DNA from: Novipirellula herctigrandis
GTDB taxonomy: Bacteria > Planctomycetota > Planctomycetia > Pirellulales > Pirellulaceae
Assembly: GCA_007859835.1 (NCBI GenBank)
Contig: SJPJ01000001.1
Coordinates: forward strand, 4,483,026-4,547,025
Length of the DNA stretch: 64,000 nucleotides
Direction of reading: 5' to 3'
Below, piece by piece: positions 54,094 to 62,716 of this stretch. The position numbers and the translations under genes are program-made. Position 1 is the first letter of the stretch. Each line of letters starts with the position of its first letter. Under the pieces are notes generated by a model. That model had not been told where the DNA came from and made no database searches. It saw only the letters and a program-made list of their open reading frames with translations.

Positions 54094-55337
54094 TCACCTC
54101 GCGCCGACTACGCTGGCTCGACGCCAATTGTTGGTTTCGTCGCGCGGTATTGCGACGATTGAGTCGGCTTGATACCGGCCAATTGACCCTCGTCGATCGA
54201 AGTGACGGATATGAATTCGGAACAGTCGGCGACTCAGGATTAACAGCAACAATGAAGGTTCATCATCGGCGGTTCTATCGGACCATCAGCCTTCGAGGCG
54301 CGCTCGGTGCCGCGGAGTCGTATTTGCGTGGCGATTGGGATTCGACCGACCTGACGACCACCCTTCGAATCTTAGTGAAGAACCGAGAGATGATCGCAAG
54401 CGTGGAAAATGGGACAGCGAGGTTACTACGCCCAGCTCTTGCGGCACTGAATTATCGTCGCCGAAACTCTCGCTCCGGAAGCAAGCGAAACATCGCGGCT
54501 CATTACGACCTAAGCAACGAATTCTTTTCGTTGATGCTAGATCCGACAATGACCTACAGTAGCGGCATTTTTTCGACCAAGAACTCAACGCTGCGAGACG
54601 CTTCGATCGAAAAGTACGATGTAATTTGCCAAAAACTGCAACTTAGCTCGCATGATCACGTGATCGAGATTGGTGGCGGATGGGGTGGGTTTGCAGAGTA
54701 CGCTGCGCGAGAATATGGATGCCGCGTCACGACCACGACGATATCGGATCAGCAACATGCATATGCGGAAAAGCGATTTCGTGATGCGGGGCTTCTTGAT
54801 CGAATCACCCTGTTGAAAGATGACTATCGCGATTTGACGGGCCAATACGACAAATTGGTGTCGATTGAAATGATCGAAGCAGTGGGCGAAAAGTACATGC
54901 CTCACTATTTCGCGAAATGTTCGCAGCTACTCAAACCCAACGGCATGATGTGTTTGCAAGCGATCACGATTCCCGACCACCGCTACGATCGCTATCGCAA
55001 ATCAGTCGACTTCATTCAACGCTACATTTTCCCAGGCGGTTTTTTGCCTAGCATGCGAGCAATGTCAACGTGCGTAGGACAAGCGACCGATTTTCGATTT
55101 CTCCAATCGGAAGATTTTGGATCTCACTACGCCCAAACGATTGCTCGATGGCGTGAGAATTTCTGGAACAACCTTGACCGAGTCAAACAGCTCGGGTTTG
55201 ATGAGCGATTTATTCGCACATGGCACTATTATCTCTGCTACTGCGAAGCGGGGTTTGAGGAACGTGAAATCGGGGTGTCGCACGTGCTCCTCGCCAAACC
55301 CGGATGCCGCCGCGATCCAATTTTATCGCGAGGCTAG
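53982..55337 (+). CDS. Cyclopropane-fatty-acyl-phospholipid synthase (Cfa-type methyltransferase)
   Basis: The 451-residue protein has an N-terminal lipid-binding part (L-G-A-A-E-S-Y-L-R-G-D-W-D-S-T-D-L) and a SAM domain with I-A-A-H-Y-D-L-S-N-E-F-F, D-P-T-M-T-Y-S-S-G-I-F, V-I-E-I-G-G-G-W-G-G-F and V-S-I-E-M-I-E-A-V-G. The C-terminal active-site segment is R-K-S-V-D-F-I-Q-R-Y-I-F-P-G-G-F-L-P-S. This is full-length Cfa architecture. Start 53982 lies 112 bp inside DUF1365; ATG 53994 is an alternative. It should transfer a methylene or methyl group from SAM to unsaturated phospholipid chains. Confidence 0.9.
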   Translation: MVEKMPVLSSSQRGEPTGIPCQHDDEGIVENQRQGRLVTSRRLRWLDANCWFRRAVLRRLSRLDTGQLTLVDRSDGYEFGTVGDSGLTATMKVHHRRFYRTISLRGALGAAESYLRGDWDSTDLTTTLRILVKNREMIASVENGTARLLRPALAALNYRRRNSRSGSKRNIAAHYDLSNEFFSLMLDPTMTYSSGIFSTKNSTLRDASIEKYDVICQKLQLSSHDHVIEIGGGWGGFAEYAAREYGCRVTTTTISDQQHAYAEKRFRDAGLLDRITLLKDDYRDLTGQYDKLVSIEMIEAVGEKYMPHYFAKCSQLLKPNGMMCLQAITIPDHRYDRYRKSVDFIQRYIFPGGFLPSMRAMSTCVGQATDFRFLQSEDFGSHYAQTIARWRENFWNNLDRVKQLGFDERFIRTWHYYLCYCEAGFEEREIGVSHVLLAKPGCRRDPILSRG

Positions 55338-55390
55338 ATGTTGGAGGACGCATGTCAACGTGCATCCGAGTTGGAGTTCAACTTAACCCC

Positions 55391-56284
55391 CTATGCCTCC
55401 ACCGTTCCAATCTCACCTTCGCCTTGGCTAGGGCGATAGCGTTTGGCTTTCATTCTTAGATTCAAGAATTCGACAATTAACGAAAATGTCATTGCAAAGT
55501 AGACGTAACCTTTGTTGATCGGTGTGCCTACCGCGTCGCTTAGCAAAACGACACTGATTAGCATTAAGAACGACAACGCCAACATTTTCACCGTCGGGTG
55601 GTCTTGAACGAAGTCGCTGATCTGGTTCGCGAAAATGATCATCACGGTCACTGCGATGATCACCGCGGCGATCATGATTTCGATATGGTTTGCCATCCCG
55701 ACTGCGGTGATCACCGAGTCGAGTGAAAAAATCACATCCATAAATGCGATACGAATCAGTACCCCACTCATGGTGATCGCCGTTTTGCTTTGAGCGGCCG
55801 GTGTGATGCCATCGCTCGCCCCCCCTTGGTCACCGGGCATGTTACCGATATCCGCCTCTTCTTCGTCTCCTTCGATTTTGTGATGTATTTCGCGGACGGC
55901 GGTATAGAGCAGAAACAAGCCGCCGAATAGCAAAATCAAGTCGCGACCAGAGATTTCGTTGATCTCAGGTGTATCGATCAGCTGCTGTGAAAACACTTCA
56001 ATCGGCATCCAGTGCGATAGTTCCAATAGCGGATCTTCGAGGCTGATCAGCCAACCAATCATCAGCAAAAGTAGAATCCGCATCCCCATGGCCAAGAACA
56101 GCCCAACGCGACGAGCGACCGAGCGTTTGTCGGGCGGAAGTCGGCCAGTGATAATTGCGATGAAGACAATGTTGTCGATCCCTAAGACGATTTCCATCGC
56201 GGTCAGCGCCAAAATCGCAATCAGCGATTCCATCGAATAGAGCGACGCACCTTCGGCAACTGCCGCAGTCGATGCAAATAACAT
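55391..56284 (-). CDS. TerC-family integral membrane protein
   Basis: The 297-residue protein has about eight helices with the TerC signatures A-M-E-I-V-L-G-I-D-N-I-V-F near residue 35 and F-M-D-V-I-F-S-L-D-S-V in the second half; each supplies paired acidic residues in the membrane. An acidic loop (about 135-165, E-G-D-E-E-E-A-D) separates the halves. TerC proteins are linked to tellurite resistance and to manganese export or metallation of secreted proteins. It follows the TauE/SafE gene by 15 bp, so they form an operon. Confidence 0.9.
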   Translation of the reverse strand: MLFASTAAVAEGASLYSMESLIAILALTAMEIVLGIDNIVFIAIITGRLPPDKRSVARRVGLFLAMGMRILLLLMIGWLISLEDPLLELSHWMPIEVFSQQLIDTPEINEISGRDLILLFGGLFLLYTAVREIHHKIEGDEEEADIGNMPGDQGGASDGITPAAQSKTAITMSGVLIRIAFMDVIFSLDSVITAVGMANHIEIMIAAVIIAVTVMIIFANQISDFVQDHPTVKMLALSFLMLISVVLLSDAVGTPINKGYVYFAMTFSLIVEFLNLRMKAKRYRPSQGEGEIGTVEA

Positions 56285-56299
56285 GAATCGAATTCTCCT

Positions 56300-57061
56300 C
56301 TAGGTTTGACTCAGTAGCGGTGCGGCTAGTCCGACAAGTCCGACTAACAATAACATCGCTAGGGTGATCCGTCGCAGCCGTTTGCGGCCAAGCCATGTTC
56401 CGAACTTCAATCCCACAAAGGTCGAAAGCAGCAACAAAGGTGTGGTCGCTATCGAAGCCAAGCCTGGACCGATGATGCGGTTTCCAAAGCTGTAATACAA
56501 CAACCCTAACGCGGGGAAAAGGCTGATCAAATAGGCTGCGAAAAGAAAGCCGCGCGTTTGACGTGTGTTCCAATCATGGGATTGGACCCAAAACACCATC
56601 GGCGGCCCCCCCATGCCAACGATTCCTTGCAAGAAACCTGACGTAGGAAACGCCAACCAAGCCCACACCGGATGCAATTTGTGCCTGGGCTTGGGATTGA
56701 AGACCATGATCGTGATGGTAACGACCAAGACAATGCCGCCGACGCATTGGCGAAGCACCACAGCAGAAAGGCTTTCGAGCATTTTTAACGCTGCAATCCC
56801 GATCGGGACAAATGCGATTCGCGATAACCCCGGCACCGCCACTTTCGACACGGGGATCGAATCTCGTAGCACCCACACGCCCCAAAGGTTTTGCGGGACC
56901 GTTGCGACCAATAGTGACGTTTGGGCCTCAGGGATCGAATAACCCAGCCACATCAACACAGGAATCGTCAATAGTCCAGCGCCGAAGCCCGCTGCGGACT
57001 GGACAAACATCCCCAGACACAACACGCAAACAAACGGAATATAGTGGAGCCATTCACTCAT
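56300..57061 (-). CDS. TauE/SafE (TSUP) family permease
   Basis: ATG 57061 (MSEWLHYIPFVCVLCLGMF) is chosen over upstream ATGs at 57094-57103. The 253-residue protein has about eight helices and the TSUP hallmark F-V-Q-S-A-A-G-F-G-A-G-L in the first half and F-L-Q-G-I-V-G-M-G-G-P-P-M in the second half. TSUP members export sulfite, sulfoacetate or other organic anions. The substrate cannot be read here. It is transcribed with terC. Confidence 0.88.
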   Translation of the reverse strand: MSEWLHYIPFVCVLCLGMFVQSAAGFGAGLLTIPVLMWLGYSIPEAQTSLLVATVPQNLWGVWVLRDSIPVSKVAVPGLSRIAFVPIGIAALKMLESLSAVVLRQCVGGIVLVVTITIMVFNPKPRHKLHPVWAWLAFPTSGFLQGIVGMGGPPMVFWVQSHDWNTRQTRGFLFAAYLISLFPALGLLYYSFGNRIIGPGLASIATTPLLLLSTFVGLKFGTWLGRKRLRRITLAMLLLVGLVGLAAPLLSQT

Positions 57062-57190
57062 CGCGGCATTGTAGCGACCTTTTTCGATTCCCATGATGGG
57101 CATGTGACGGTGGTTTGACTAAAATTGGACGCGATCCTGCCTTGATTTCTGTACCAATCCCCCCATTTCCCTTCCTGAGAGACATAAGAC

Positions 57191-58744
57191 ATGCCACGTC
57201 TAAATCGTCGTCAATTCGCAGCCGCAGCCGCAGCGACCATCGCGTCCACAAGGATGTCACGACTTTCTGCTGCCGATTCGAATGAAAATGCGGTCGAGCC
57301 AAATGAAATTGCGGTCGGCCCAAATGAGAAATTGGGAGTCTGTATCGCAGGCGTCAATAGTCGTGGGCAAGAGCATATCCGAGGCTTTAGCCATGACCCT
57401 CGGACCGAAGTGCGAGCGATTGTGGATATTGACGAAAGTGTTGGTCAACGACGCGTGGAAAAGATCGCCGAGACGCAAGGCCGCAAGCCTGAATTCTTTA
57501 CGGACTTACGCGAAGCGCTCGAAATGGATGGCATCGACATCGTCACCTCCGCCGCTCCAAATCATTGGCACGCATTGATGGGCATCTGGGCCATGCAAGC
57601 GGGAAAAGATGTCTACATCGAAAAACCGATTTGTCACAACCTCCACGAAGGTCGTGCCCTCGTGGCAGCAGCCGAAAAGTATGGCCGCATGTGCCAAACC
57701 GGAACACAGTGCCGCAGCAGTAGTGCAGTTCGAGATGCGATGCAATTGATCGCCGACGGAGGCATCGGCGAAGTCAACTTTGCTCGCGGACTATGCTACA
57801 AACGACGTCCGTCGATTGGAGCACTTGGTGACTATCCGATTCCTGAAAAAGTGAACTTCGATCTTTGGAGTGGTCCCGCCACGTACACGGATCCAAAGGT
57901 GACTCGCCGTCGTTTTCATTACGATTGGCATTGGCAACGTCACTACGGTAACGGCGACCTCGGCAACCAAGGCCCTCACCAAACCGACATCGCGCGATGG
58001 GGGCTCGGACTAAACCGACACCCCAATGCAATCTTCACCTACGGGGGACGACTCGGATACCAAACCGAACAAAAAGACCCTAATTACGTCGATGCTGGCG
58101 ATACGGGAAACACCGAAATCTCACTTTACGATTACGGCGACAAGTGCATTGTGTTTGAAACACGAGGGCTCGACTGCAAAACGACGTCTGGCCCGGAGAT
58201 CGAGCGTTTCTTTGGCAACAAAACCAGCAACAAGATCGGCGTGATCTTTTATGGCAACGAGGGCTACGTGGCACAAACGTCCTACGCACAGTGCACCGCG
58301 TATGACCTCGATATGAACGTGATCCAAGAGTTTCGTGCCAAGAACGTTGGCGATGCACACTTCGCAAACTTTATCGACTCCTGTCGGTCACGTGATGCAT
58401 CGGCGCTGAACGCAGATGCATTGACGGGTCATTTGTCGGCCGGAGTAAGTCATCTTGGGAACATTTCCTACTACCTTGGCGAAAAACATCACGTCTCGCC
58501 GGATCAACTTCGTAACGTGCTGTCAAAAGTGAAGAGTCTGGATGACAACGATGCGACACTTGACCGCACTATCGACCACCTCGTTGAAAATGGTGTTGAG
58601 TTGGACCAGACGCCACTTTCACTCGGAGCCCAACTGAAGTTCGATCCGGAAGCCGAACGGTTCATTGGCAATGATGACGCCAATGCAATGCTCAGCCGCG
58701 AGTACCGAAAAGGTTTCGAGGTACCATCCGCAGCAAACGTGTAG
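57191..58744 (+). CDS. Gfo/Idh/MocA-family oxidoreductase with twin-arginine leader
   Basis: The 517-residue protein starts with a Tat signal (L-N-R-R-Q-F-A-A-A-A-A) and should be exported folded. A short repeat of N-E-x-A-V-x-P follows (about 31-46). The Rossmann domain opens G-V-C-I-A-G-V-N-S-R-G, and E-K-P-I-C-H-N-L is the catalytic Lys motif of the family. In the second domain H-W-Q-R-H-Y-G-N-G-D-L-G-N-Q-G-P-H-Q-T-D gives the active-site histidine region. Planctomycetes hold very many such secreted members, thought to act on sugars or inositols. It is divergent from the TSUP gene. Confidence 0.9.
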   Translation: MPRLNRRQFAAAAAATIASTRMSRLSAADSNENAVEPNEIAVGPNEKLGVCIAGVNSRGQEHIRGFSHDPRTEVRAIVDIDESVGQRRVEKIAETQGRKPEFFTDLREALEMDGIDIVTSAAPNHWHALMGIWAMQAGKDVYIEKPICHNLHEGRALVAAAEKYGRMCQTGTQCRSSSAVRDAMQLIADGGIGEVNFARGLCYKRRPSIGALGDYPIPEKVNFDLWSGPATYTDPKVTRRRFHYDWHWQRHYGNGDLGNQGPHQTDIARWGLGLNRHPNAIFTYGGRLGYQTEQKDPNYVDAGDTGNTEISLYDYGDKCIVFETRGLDCKTTSGPEIERFFGNKTSNKIGVIFYGNEGYVAQTSYAQCTAYDLDMNVIQEFRAKNVGDAHFANFIDSCRSRDASALNADALTGHLSAGVSHLGNISYYLGEKHHVSPDQLRNVLSKVKSLDDNDATLDRTIDHLVENGVELDQTPLSLGAQLKFDPEAERFIGNDDANAMLSREYRKGFEVPSAANV

Positions 58745-58837
58745 TCGATTCGGCGGGCAGATGCGACCATTTTCGCGTAAACTAGCGTGTCAGGCCTCAT
58801 GGGTGAGGCCTACGGCTTTTCACGCGAGAATTCCCTG

Positions 58838-60058
58838 ATGGTTCGACTCTTCTTTTTATTTGGCTTCGTCGTTGCGACGTTCTCCACTAGCTTTGCTCAA
58901 GAGGCCGTTACAAAAACGCCGGCGGAATCATCGCGAACTCTGAGTGTCGAAACTGTCCAAGAACAACTCGAAGGCGATTTCGATACAACCGACATCGCAG
59001 CGGCCACGTCGTGGGCCGATTCGCTCGGGCTTGCCGATTGGCTCGGGCCGCTTGCGCCCGTGGCTCTGTCTCCCTTTTTCGGAGTAACCTGCTTATCCGG
59101 TTTAGCTCTTTGGGGCCCTGAATCCATTACCAACAACGCGCTGCTTGGTTCGTCGGGGCCGCTGAAGAGCCATACGCTGTTTTTCGTCTTCTTGGCGCTA
59201 ACGGTTTTGACCAGCGTTCCGCGGCTAACCAAAGTCAGCAAACCGTTTGCTCAGGCGACGGATCGGCTCGAAACCTACGCCGTCATCGTGATCCTGTTGG
59301 CAATCAAAATCATTGCCTCGATCGAGACTCCGAGTGTCGAACAAGCCCCCGTCGCGATGATCCAATTGGGCGTGTTCAGCTTTACGGCGGACACCCTTTT
59401 GGCGATTGCGATGATCATCAACGTCTTGGTCATAAACAGTGTCAAATTTTTCTTTGAATTCATGGTTTGGTTAACACCGATTCCCGCGATCGATGCGATT
59501 TTCGAAGTATGCAACAAAACACTTTGCGCTGCACTGATGACCGTTTATGCGTTTAGCCCCACGATCGCAACCATTTTGAACCTGACGATCCTGTGTGTCG
59601 CCGCAGTTGTTCTGCGTTGGATCAGTCGCCACGTACGCTACTATCGAACGATGGTATTGGACCCGATCATTTCACGACTTTGGAGCAAATACGGTGACCC
59701 GACAAAACCTGAGATGATCATATTTTGCAAAGAAGCACTCGGCCCCTTTGCCGCGAAGAGTCGTTTGCGACTTGAGCGTGCCCCATCGGGAGAGGGCTGG
59801 CAACTTTGCGAAGCCAATTGGTGGATGCCCAGCACTCGGCACGAGATCGCCCAATCTTCGACACCAAAAATGCGACGAGGTTGGATCATGCACACCATGG
59901 AAGTGGTTGATCCATCAGGCAAAAAGACTGAGTTTGCATGCAGCCGACGATACGATTCCAGATTGGAGAGTTTGGCAAGCCGAATCGGCGTCCTAGTCGA
60001 TGCCGAACCCGCGCCGCAAGGCGAAAACACCAACGATGCTCGTGTCGAATTTGGTTGA
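58838..60058 (+). CDS. Uncharacterised integral membrane protein
   Basis: ATG 58838 (MVRLFFLFGFVVATF) opens a signal-like helix with cleavage-like S-F-A-Q; the frame upstream to 58787 is not convincing. The 406-residue product has an acidic stretch (about 25-60) followed by about six helices (65-280). A cytoplasmic-looking C-terminal domain comes last, with R-L-R-L-E-R-A-P-S-G-E-G-W-Q-L-C-E-A-N-W-W. I recognise no family. It stands 93 bp after the oxidoreductase gene on the same strand, which may be incidental. Confidence 0.7.
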   Translation: MVRLFFLFGFVVATFSTSFAQEAVTKTPAESSRTLSVETVQEQLEGDFDTTDIAAATSWADSLGLADWLGPLAPVALSPFFGVTCLSGLALWGPESITNNALLGSSGPLKSHTLFFVFLALTVLTSVPRLTKVSKPFAQATDRLETYAVIVILLAIKIIASIETPSVEQAPVAMIQLGVFSFTADTLLAIAMIINVLVINSVKFFFEFMVWLTPIPAIDAIFEVCNKTLCAALMTVYAFSPTIATILNLTILCVAAVVLRWISRHVRYYRTMVLDPIISRLWSKYGDPTKPEMIIFCKEALGPFAAKSRLRLERAPSGEGWQLCEANWWMPSTRHEIAQSSTPKMRRGWIMHTMEVVDPSGKKTEFACSRRYDSRLESLASRIGVLVDAEPAPQGENTNDARVEFG

Positions 60059-60252
60059 ATCACTCTCTTGAGTCACCGTGTTTCGTTTTGAGACAACTAC
60101 GGTTCGCAATCGGCCATAGGGGTGAATACCACAATGGAGCGATTGAGCCGAGGGACTTACCGCACTTTACGGCGAACAGCCAAATCCTTTACATCGTACG
60201 GTTTGACGAAAGCGCAGTTCAGAAAACGTACTGCTGGAAAAAATTCATTGAT

Positions 60253-60281
60253 GGAAAAGGGATGTAACGTCCTTTTTCCAA
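60253..60281 (+). promoter_or_regulatory. Hairpin in the leader of the cyclophilin gene
   Basis: TGGAAAAGGGA (60253-60263) pairs with TCCTTTTTCCA (60271-60281): 11 bp with one G-U pair and a 7-base loop. It ends 37 bp before the cyclophilin start, so it may shape translation or stability of that transcript. Confidence 0.5.
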
Positions 60282-60318
60282 AGAGGTTCTCACCCAAACA
60301 TAGAAAAGGACAAACAGC

Positions 60319-60930
60319 ATGGTTTCCCGATTGTTTTTGATTGCAGGATTAGCCATCGGCGTGTTGGCGTTTCACAGTCGACCGGTTCACGCTCAACAAG
60401 AGGGTGAACCGATCTTGGTTAAGCTTGACACAAGCGAAGGAGCGATTGTCTTGGAATTAAATGCGTCCAAGGCCCCTAAAACGGTCGAGAACTTCCTTAG
60501 CTATGCCAAAGAGGGATACTACAAGGATACAGTCTTCCATCGCGTCATTGATGGCTTCATGATCCAAGGAGGCGGTTTTGATACGTCGATGAAAAAGAAA
60601 TCGACAAAGGCTCCGGTTCGAAACGAAGGAGGCAACGGGCTGAAGAATGACAAGTACACCATCGCAATGGCGCGCACGCCTGATCCGCACAGTGCAACGA
60701 GCCAATTTTTCATCAACACCGTCAAGAACTCAATGTTGGATCGGGTGAACTCGCAAGACGGTTTTGGTTACACCGTTTTTGGCAAAGTTGTCAAAGGCCA
60801 AGATGTCGTTGACCGCATTGCCAAAACACCTACTAAACCAATTCGTGATCCCTCAATTCCAGGTGGCTTGATGGCGGATGTCCCTGTGACTCAAGTCGTG
60901 ATTCAAGGCGCGGAAGTTGTCACAAAGTGA
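60319..60930 (+). CDS. Exported cyclophilin-type peptidyl-prolyl isomerase
   Basis: The 203-residue protein starts with a signal peptide (MVSRLFLIAGLAIGVLAF..., cleavage near V-H-A-Q). The cyclophilin core follows: A-P-K-T-V-E-N-F-L-S-Y, F-H-R-V-I-D-G-F-M-I-Q-G-G-G-F with the catalytic Arg, the T-S-Q-F-F-I-N segment and G-Y-T-V-F-G-K-V. The Trp near the active site is absent, as in bacterial PpiA-type enzymes. It catalyses cis-trans isomerisation of prolyl bonds in the periplasm or outside. The gene stands alone between a membrane-protein gene and the strong bidirectional terminator. Confidence 0.93.
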   Translation: MVSRLFLIAGLAIGVLAFHSRPVHAQQEGEPILVKLDTSEGAIVLELNASKAPKTVENFLSYAKEGYYKDTVFHRVIDGFMIQGGGFDTSMKKKSTKAPVRNEGGNGLKNDKYTIAMARTPDPHSATSQFFINTVKNSMLDRVNSQDGFGYTVFGKVVKGQDVVDRIAKTPTKPIRDPSIPGGLMADVPVTQVVIQGAEVVTK

Positions 60931-61033
60931 GCCAGACGACGCCAACCACAAAACTGCCAAATTGGCACGCCCAGCCCATTCTAGCGAGGTTTTTTCGTAT
61001 CTAAAGACGACCCTCGGACGATAAAAATCAACG

Positions 61034-61075
61034 AAAAAAAGCCGCACCAGAGTGAACTCTGACGCGGCTTTTTTT
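61034..61075. terminator. Bidirectional intrinsic terminator
   Basis: AAAAAAAGCCGC (61034-61045) pairs with GCGGCTTTTTTT (61064-61075), and the inner bases (AGAGT/ACTCT) extend the stem over a two-base mismatch. The run is A-rich on one side and U-rich on the other, so it can end transcripts from both the cyclophilin gene (+) and the lysine-repeat gene (-). Confidence 0.93.
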
Positions 61076-61117
61076 AAATCGTTGCTTCAATCTCAAAGAG
61101 AAGAGCAAGTTAGCTAA

Positions 61118-61372
61118 TTAGCGACGCTTCTTAGCGACCTTTTTCTTAGCAACCTTCTTCTTGGTTGCTTTTTTCTTGGTTGCTTTTTTAGCAGCCTTTT
61201 TCTTGGTTGCTTTTTTAGCAGCCTTTTTCTTGGTCGCCTTCTTAGCAACCTTCTTCTTGGTTACTTTTTTAGCAGCCTTTTTCTTAGTTGCTTTTTTAGC
61301 AACCTTCTTCTTGGTTACTCGCTTTGCAACCTTTTTGGTTGCCTTCTTCTTCGTTGCTTTCTTCTTGGCCAT
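61118..61372 (-). CDS. Histone H1-like lysine/alanine-repeat DNA-binding protein
   Basis: The 84-residue protein consists of repeats of the type A-K-K-A-T-K-K-K and V-A-K-K from end to end, with a strong positive charge, like the C-terminal tail of histone H1 and bacterial HC1/Hc2-like proteins. Start ATG 61372 is fixed by GGAGG five bases upstream, one of the best ribosome sites in the window; the upstream open frame to 61468 is not used. It should bind DNA or RNA and compact the nucleoid. No globular domain is present. It ends in the bidirectional terminator. Confidence 0.88.
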   Translation of the reverse strand: MAKKKATKKKATKKVAKRVTKKKVAKKATKKKAAKKVTKKKVAKKATKKKAAKKATKKKAAKKATKKKATKKKVAKKKVAKKRR

Positions 61373-61751
61373 GTTTTCCTCCGCTAGAAAGGAAACGCTG
61401 GCGAGTCCTTGTGACTTTTTAAAACACGTTGTCTCAAAAGTCACCGGCCACGGCTCACCAATCGTCACAATGGAAGTTGAATCTCAAAGCGTTGTTAAAG
61501 TCCTTCAACATTACTTTTGCTTTCAACCGTTTAGAAACTGCGCGTAACTGTACGCGCTTCTCAGAATTTCGCAACATCTTTTTGGCAAAAAAGTGCTTGC
61601 AAACAAATTTTTTTTTTGCTACGCACATCATCGATTGGATGTTTATCACCTTTGAAGCAATGAATCTCTCGCGCTCAAAACGTTTGATTGCGCTTTTCAA
61701 ACGTGCTGAAACAGATCGATCATTCACCGCAAACCAACTTAAAAAAATGAA
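61373..61751. other. AT-rich leader/promoter region of the histone-like gene
   Basis: This 379-bp gap between two minus-strand genes contains long A and T runs, including ten Ts at about 61607-61616, and a perfect 18-bp palindrome (61540-61557). Open frames (61455-61727 minus, 61429-61755 plus) look like translation of AT-rich DNA and resemble no family, so I do not call them genes. Confidence 0.5.
61540..61557. promoter_or_regulatory. Perfect GCGCGTA/TACGCGC palindrome
   Basis: GCGCGTA (61540-61546), a four-base spacer and TACGCGC (61551-61557) form a perfect inverted repeat about 170 bp upstream of the histone-like start. It stands out in AT-rich surroundings, so it may be an operator or an RNA hairpin. 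Confidence 0.5.
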
Positions 61752-62561
61752 CTAGAAACGCCACGTACTGTTTTGCTGAAGTACCTGATAGTTCGAGATT
61801 GCTAAGGATAAAAATAAGATGCCCAAGAATGTTTGGCCGTTCTTGAAACCATACGCGGTAAGCAATCCTGCAGCGATAACGCTGATCCACAACGCTTGAT
61901 CGCGACGACCACCACCAATCAACACAACCGAGTTCATGATGCGACCACCATCAAGTGGCCACACAGGGACTAAATTTAGTAGCGCCCATAGGACACTTGG
62001 GAAGATATAGAATAAAACCATCGCATACAGACCAATACTTTGGATCGGTTCGCCATCGAGCACGCTAAAGATTCTCGACAGCCCAAGAGGCATCGCTAAA
62101 TCGACTAGAAAGAACTGCCCTTCACTAAATCCGAGTCCTAATACCTTTAGTGCGCCGATCAGCACAAACGCAGAAACAATTTGCGCCAATGGCCCTGCTA
62201 AAGCGATCCATAGGTCTTGTTTTTCGCTCAACCGCGAAAACGATCGTCCCGGTGTAAACGAACTACTTGGAATTGCTAATCCACCGAAGTGATACAGCAC
62301 GATCGAAGCATTGATTCCGTATTGGCGAAACGCAAACGCATGACCAAGCTCGTGGATCAAAATGGACACCAACATGCAGACGCACCACAGCATCAGTAGC
62401 GGTAATCGACCTGGACTATCGGCACCTACCCGATCGAGCAAATCGACCAAACTATAGCCAAAAATCACTGCTCCTAGCCAAAAAGACCATGCCACCCGAA
62501 CGGGGAAACCAAAGATTTCAAAACGGAGATCGTATTGGGATTCAGGGGGTTCTTGGAGCAT
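61752..62561 (-). CDS. M50-family (site-2 protease-like) membrane metalloprotease
   Basis: The 269-residue protein has about six helices. The zinc motif H70-E-L-G-H74 lies in the second or third helix and the third ligand D204 in N-L-V-P-V-W-P-L-D-G-G-R. Both match site-2 proteases of the short SpoIVFB/Rv2869-like kind without PDZ or CBS domains. It should cut membrane-bound regulators within the bilayer. No obvious substrate gene is adjacent. The start follows a M-L-Q-E-P-P-E-S segment. Confidence 0.9.
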   Translation of the reverse strand: MLQEPPESQYDLRFEIFGFPVRVAWSFWLGAVIFGYSLVDLLDRVGADSPGRLPLLMLWCVCMLVSILIHELGHAFAFRQYGINASIVLYHFGGLAIPSSSFTPGRSFSRLSEKQDLWIALAGPLAQIVSAFVLIGALKVLGLGFSEGQFFLVDLAMPLGLSRIFSVLDGEPIQSIGLYAMVLFYIFPSVLWALLNLVPVWPLDGGRIMNSVVLIGGGRRDQALWISVIAAGLLTAYGFKNGQTFLGILFLSLAISNYQVLQQNSTWRF

Positions 62562-62716
62562 TTTGGAAAGTGAAACTGGTTTCGAGTGTGTGTTGCAGGG
62601 CCAAAATCAACAGGCCGAATTCAACAGGCTTCGCACGGTTGCTTTACCGGACAGTGTCTAGTGAGTATTTTGGGCCTCGTGAAGTCTAGCATCTTGCCCG
62701 CGTTCAATTGAGCGGG

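Noticed and set aside
61161..61547. Plus-strand frame opposite the lysine-repeat gene, very hydrophobic
   Set aside because: Its Phe/Leu/Val-rich sequence is the complement of Lys/Ala codons; the minus-strand gene has a strong ribosome site and a terminator.
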